From assembly GCA_910580135.1 (NCBI GenBank), contig CAJTXC010000061.1, forward strand, positions 1 through 8,000: a stretch of DNA of 8,000 nt, in the 5' to 3' direction. Position 1 is the stretch's first letter, and each line of letters begins with the position of its first letter. Origin of the DNA: an uncultured Bacilli bacterium. GTDB lineage: Bacteria; Bacillota_I; Bacilli_A; RF39; UBA660. The notes beneath the pieces were generated by a model that saw nothing but the letters and a program-made list of their open reading frames with translations, ran no database searches and was not told the origin of the DNA. Position numbers and translations under genes: made by a program. Positions 6,901 through 8,000 of this stretch are shown here, piece by piece.

Positions 6901-8000
6901 TCTCCATATGGAACTCCATATTGTGTTAACATATATTTTTTATCATATTTTTCTTTATTAGCAAGATCACGGTATTCGGGACGACTATAATTTGGCCCAA
7001 GACGATATGCTAAATAAGAATAGTGACTAAGTGGATTAGATTTTGTTTTTGACAAAGCGTTCAACCATAATGTTTCTTCATTACTAACAGCATCTTGCAT
7101 AACGTAACGCATCAATTGAACATGGTAAGTCTTAAACTCTTCTGTTCTCATGAATTGACCTTCATCAAAAAGTTTTTTCATCAATCTAAATCTTTCTAAA
7201 ATATCGTATTGACGAGCTGCTGTACTAAAAGTAAGTGGTGATGCCATACGATCTGTTCTATATGCTGCTGCAAGACCAATAATCATCTTTTGGTAAACAT
7301 AACCATTTTGTGTACTTAGAGAACTTTTATTTTCTCTATATAGCATATCAATTGATTTTAAGAAAGTTAATCCATCTAGCACTTCTCCAACTTCAATAAG
7401 CTGTTCAAGTCTTTCATCACTTTCTAATAACCAATCTAAAGTTTCTATCATTTCAGGGTTGTGTTCAACATGGTCTTGAATATTCCAATACCCAATTTTT
7501 CTAACAAATTCTCTTTCAAGTATTAATCTATAATTATGATTATAGTTATATTCAGCATCATGTTCTCTTAATATTGCATCATAATTTTCTAATTGTTTTA
7601 ATTTATTATAAATAACATAGTTTTTATCAAAATCATTCTTAACCAAACGAGCATTTGCAATTGTTGCGTGATCTGCTGCGTTAGAGCCATTTGGATCAAC
7701 GTATATTCTTAAATATTTATATCCAGTCACATCTAAATCAACGTCTATAGCATTGTTATTTCCTGATAATACTTCTGTTTTTAAAAGTGATTCCCAATTT
7801 GTTCCGTTTTGTGAAACAGAAATTTGGAACCATATACTACCGTTTGTGCCACGAGCCGCATCAACACCTATATAAGCAACAAATCTTTGGTATTTAGTAG
7901 AAAATTCTTCAATATCATATGTTACTTGTCCTTTGGCGTGAACACTAACCCCTTTTGTAAAACTTCTTTTTTCACTATCTACTATTAAACTTAGGGGACC
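3981..8000 (-). CDS. Giant cell-surface protein: NPCBM, transglutaminase-like core, F5/8 type C, Ig-like repeats, membrane anchor (N-terminus beyond window)
   Basis: The last 1,339 codons; the frame is open to the right edge, so the GTG at 7730 is internal and not the start. Numbering from the first visible codon: 1-121 is an NPCBM carbohydrate-binding module (FVAYIGVDAARG, then VDLDVTGYKYLRIYV, then an AADHATIANARLV end). About 122-360 is alpha-helical and not recognised. About 365-440 resembles a transglutaminase/papain-like core with Cys382 in GGICWN, His408 in QPQHEA and Asn429 in NVFGW. About 575-775 is beta-rich, of unknown type. 778-916 is an F5/8 type C (discoidin) domain with DGNYNTRWLNSS. 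923-1235 holds four Ig-like repeats with a conserved KVDWIDKT junction. 1236-1302 is a low-complexity Ser/Asn/Asp/Lys stalk, then SLKTG, a 20-residue membrane helix (1308-1327) and RKKRK. I infer an outward-facing enzyme acting on glycoproteins or glycans. No HExxH or glycosidase signature was seen. Confidence 0.85.
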   Translation of the reverse strand, partial: GPLSLIVDSEKRSFTKGVSVHAKGQVTYDIEEFSTKYQRFVAYIGVDAARGTNGSIWFQISVSQNGTNWESLLKTEVLSGNNNAIDVDLDVTGYKYLRIYVDPNGSNAADHATIANARLVKNDFDKNYVIYNKLKQLENYDAILREHDAEYNYNHNYRLILEREFVRKIGYWNIQDHVEHNPEMIETLDWLLESDERLEQLIEVGEVLDGLTFLKSIDMLYRENKSSLSTQNGYVYQKMIIGLAAAYRTDRMASPLTFSTAARQYDILERFRLMKKLFDEGQFMRTEEFKTYHVQLMRYVMQDAVSNEETLWLNALSKTKSNPLSHYSYLAYRLGPNYSRPEYRDLANKEKYDKKYMLTQYGVPYGDNTTRYWMAMEYGGICWNLSRTGQSVHKVNGIPSVGIYQPQHEAYLTYSQDSNGNGLWGANYNVFGWGKSCTRWYGGNTYRMLFNWGEKYFTDKAVNAAGAGNNAGYMLLGQAALNDRENFMKSLYYNLLANSYEDNETKLNMYFEGLEFSNLNLDSYDYIISLYKTMNKSSDEWHELADKIIDAYTFYPMAMNDLLKVIKPYLNGPQKVDIDLKEYAALTRAYNAKAGDVLQVDPTRNIAGVLLGKTKAQLATFSFDGENAGKIVIDEAYSEYDFNLYYSVDGGQTVSAKTTNHVIELSQEEISRINEEDDILVMMDGTPQVYTINIGKGTMPTNLYANDLENRVIGVDLTFEWRNSESDAWTSYADASPDNTGDKNLYVRKGSSGPNVASDATLYTFTADNQPDTRKYIPVSHLSIEGVSAEESTGLAKYAIDGNYNTRWLNSSAGTDPDKYIIIKFDRLTYLSAMDYVPHAENGKILDGEIWVSSDGINYNKIKDITGWANNQSTKTIEFDKLEEPIQYIKIVGTNTSYTNAAKRHIGARMFNFYQDITENIHPTAGIGYSTTELTNKPVTVRLVSPSTNITITNNDGSDTYVFKENGKFTFEFVDDDGNKGMATAKVDWIDKTIPTATIEYSKDTLTNETVIATLKSDKDIKVINNGYYRIDENGNVYDKDNNIIEGYTVDENGNVKDITGKIVDPFSYEFISNGEFTFEFVDKAGNMGTATAKVDWIDLDPPEAIITYDYKTFTNNNVTVTLSSKEDIIITNNGGKNTYTFKENGEFTFNFKDVAGNENTVTARVDWIDKTTPTAKLKYEKVGNKVIVYVVEPNKEIYFQVGNGIYEFDKNGSYEIYFFDKYGNKGKAVAVINDLEDGGTKKNDTISIVSKKNVVSNSNSDYEDTMVDNKLNNSEEKFDSDSTDKVTNTTVKRVKTKYDNNSLKTGIYIGIISIIAILGIIVGILLNRKKRKNNIYDI
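4080..4094 (-). other. Degenerate sortase-like sorting signal
   Basis: Encodes SLKTG directly before the terminal hydrophobic helix and RKKRK tail. This is the LPXTG-helix-positive tail layout with Leu in place of the usual Pro. It may be a non-functional or lineage-specific sorting signal, in which case the protein would stay as a simple membrane-anchored protein. Confidence 0.4.
4704..4730 (-). repeat. 27-bp direct repeat, copy A (pairs with 5028-5054)
   Basis: Positions 4704-4730 and 5028-5054 are identical over 27 bp, both coding for the ATAKVDWID junction of consecutive Ig-like repeats. Further shared bases follow (ATCAACGAATTCAAA in both). DNA identity including synonymous positions suggests recent duplication or gene conversion between repeats. 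Confidence 0.85.
4803..4916 (-). repeat. Two 19-residue mini-repeats inserted in Ig-like repeat 2
   Basis: Two adjacent 19-codon units, each with a DENGNV core: YRIDENGNVYDKDNNIIEG followed by YTVDENGNVKDITGKIVDP. They account for most of the length by which the second Ig-like repeat exceeds the others. The Asp/Asn/Gly-rich loops look like exposed hairpins; calcium binding is conceivable but not shown. Confidence 0.8.
5028..5054 (-). repeat. 27-bp direct repeat, copy B (pairs with 4704-4730)
   Basis: Exact partner of copy A, 324 bp apart. Recombination between them would delete exactly 108 codons and keep the frame, offering a route to stalk-length variation. Confidence 0.85.

Noticed and set aside
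7728..7730. GTG as the start of the surface protein.
   Set aside because: It falls in the middle of a recognisable NPCBM domain whose earlier strands are encoded in the same open frame up to the right window edge.
3981..8000. A zinc metallopeptidase (M60-like or HExxH) or glycoside hydrolase domain in the surface protein.
   Set aside because: No HExxH motif was found, and no glycosidase signature was recognised in the visible part. Such a domain could still exist beyond the right edge.

Overview
This is an AT-rich window (roughly 30% G+C by eye, not counted) in which every gene lies on the minus strand. Strong purine-rich ribosome binding sites, a classical lipobox lipoprotein, A/T-rich intrinsic terminators and a very large modular surface protein point to a low-GC Gram-positive, Bacillota-like bacterium. 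It is probably host-associated, and could be a gut Clostridia, Erysipelotrichia or RF39-type lineage. TGA does not interrupt any reading frame and Trp is coded by TGG, so the mycoplasma code (TGA = Trp) is not in use. The species cannot be named from this sequence.

In transcription order (right to left) the window holds five genes. (1) 8000-3981 is the 3' 1,339 codons of a giant surface protein. It has an NPCBM-type carbohydrate-binding module, an alpha-helical region, a transglutaminase/papain-like core with a visible Cys-His-Asn set, beta-rich linkers, an F5/8 type C (discoidin) domain, four Ig-like repeats, and a C-terminal membrane anchor with a degenerate sortase-like signal. (2) 3909-3442 is a small lipoprotein with its own promoter and terminator. 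(3) 3332-2868 is a 154-codon VWA-like (DUF2201/COG3864) protein that appears to have lost its N-terminal half. (4) 2696-744 is uvrB, the excision-repair damage-verification helicase. Its start is fixed by a near-perfect Shine-Dalgarno sequence, 29 codons inside the longest open frame. (5) 574-1 is dinD, a DNA-damage-inducible protein D homologue cut by the left window edge.

The left half is thus a DNA-damage-response pair (uvrB then dinD, without uvrA in view). The right half is an envelope module: a glycan-binding, possibly thiol-protease or transglutaminase-like surface protein followed by a lipoprotein. The intergenic gaps are all under 175 bp and hold promoters, dyads and terminators. There is no RNA gene, insertion sequence or CRISPR array. 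The most interesting object is the giant surface protein, whose combination of domains suggests an uncharacterised enzyme acting on host or dietary glycoproteins. The truncated VWA gene and the palindromes in and upstream of dinD and uvrB are secondary points of interest.
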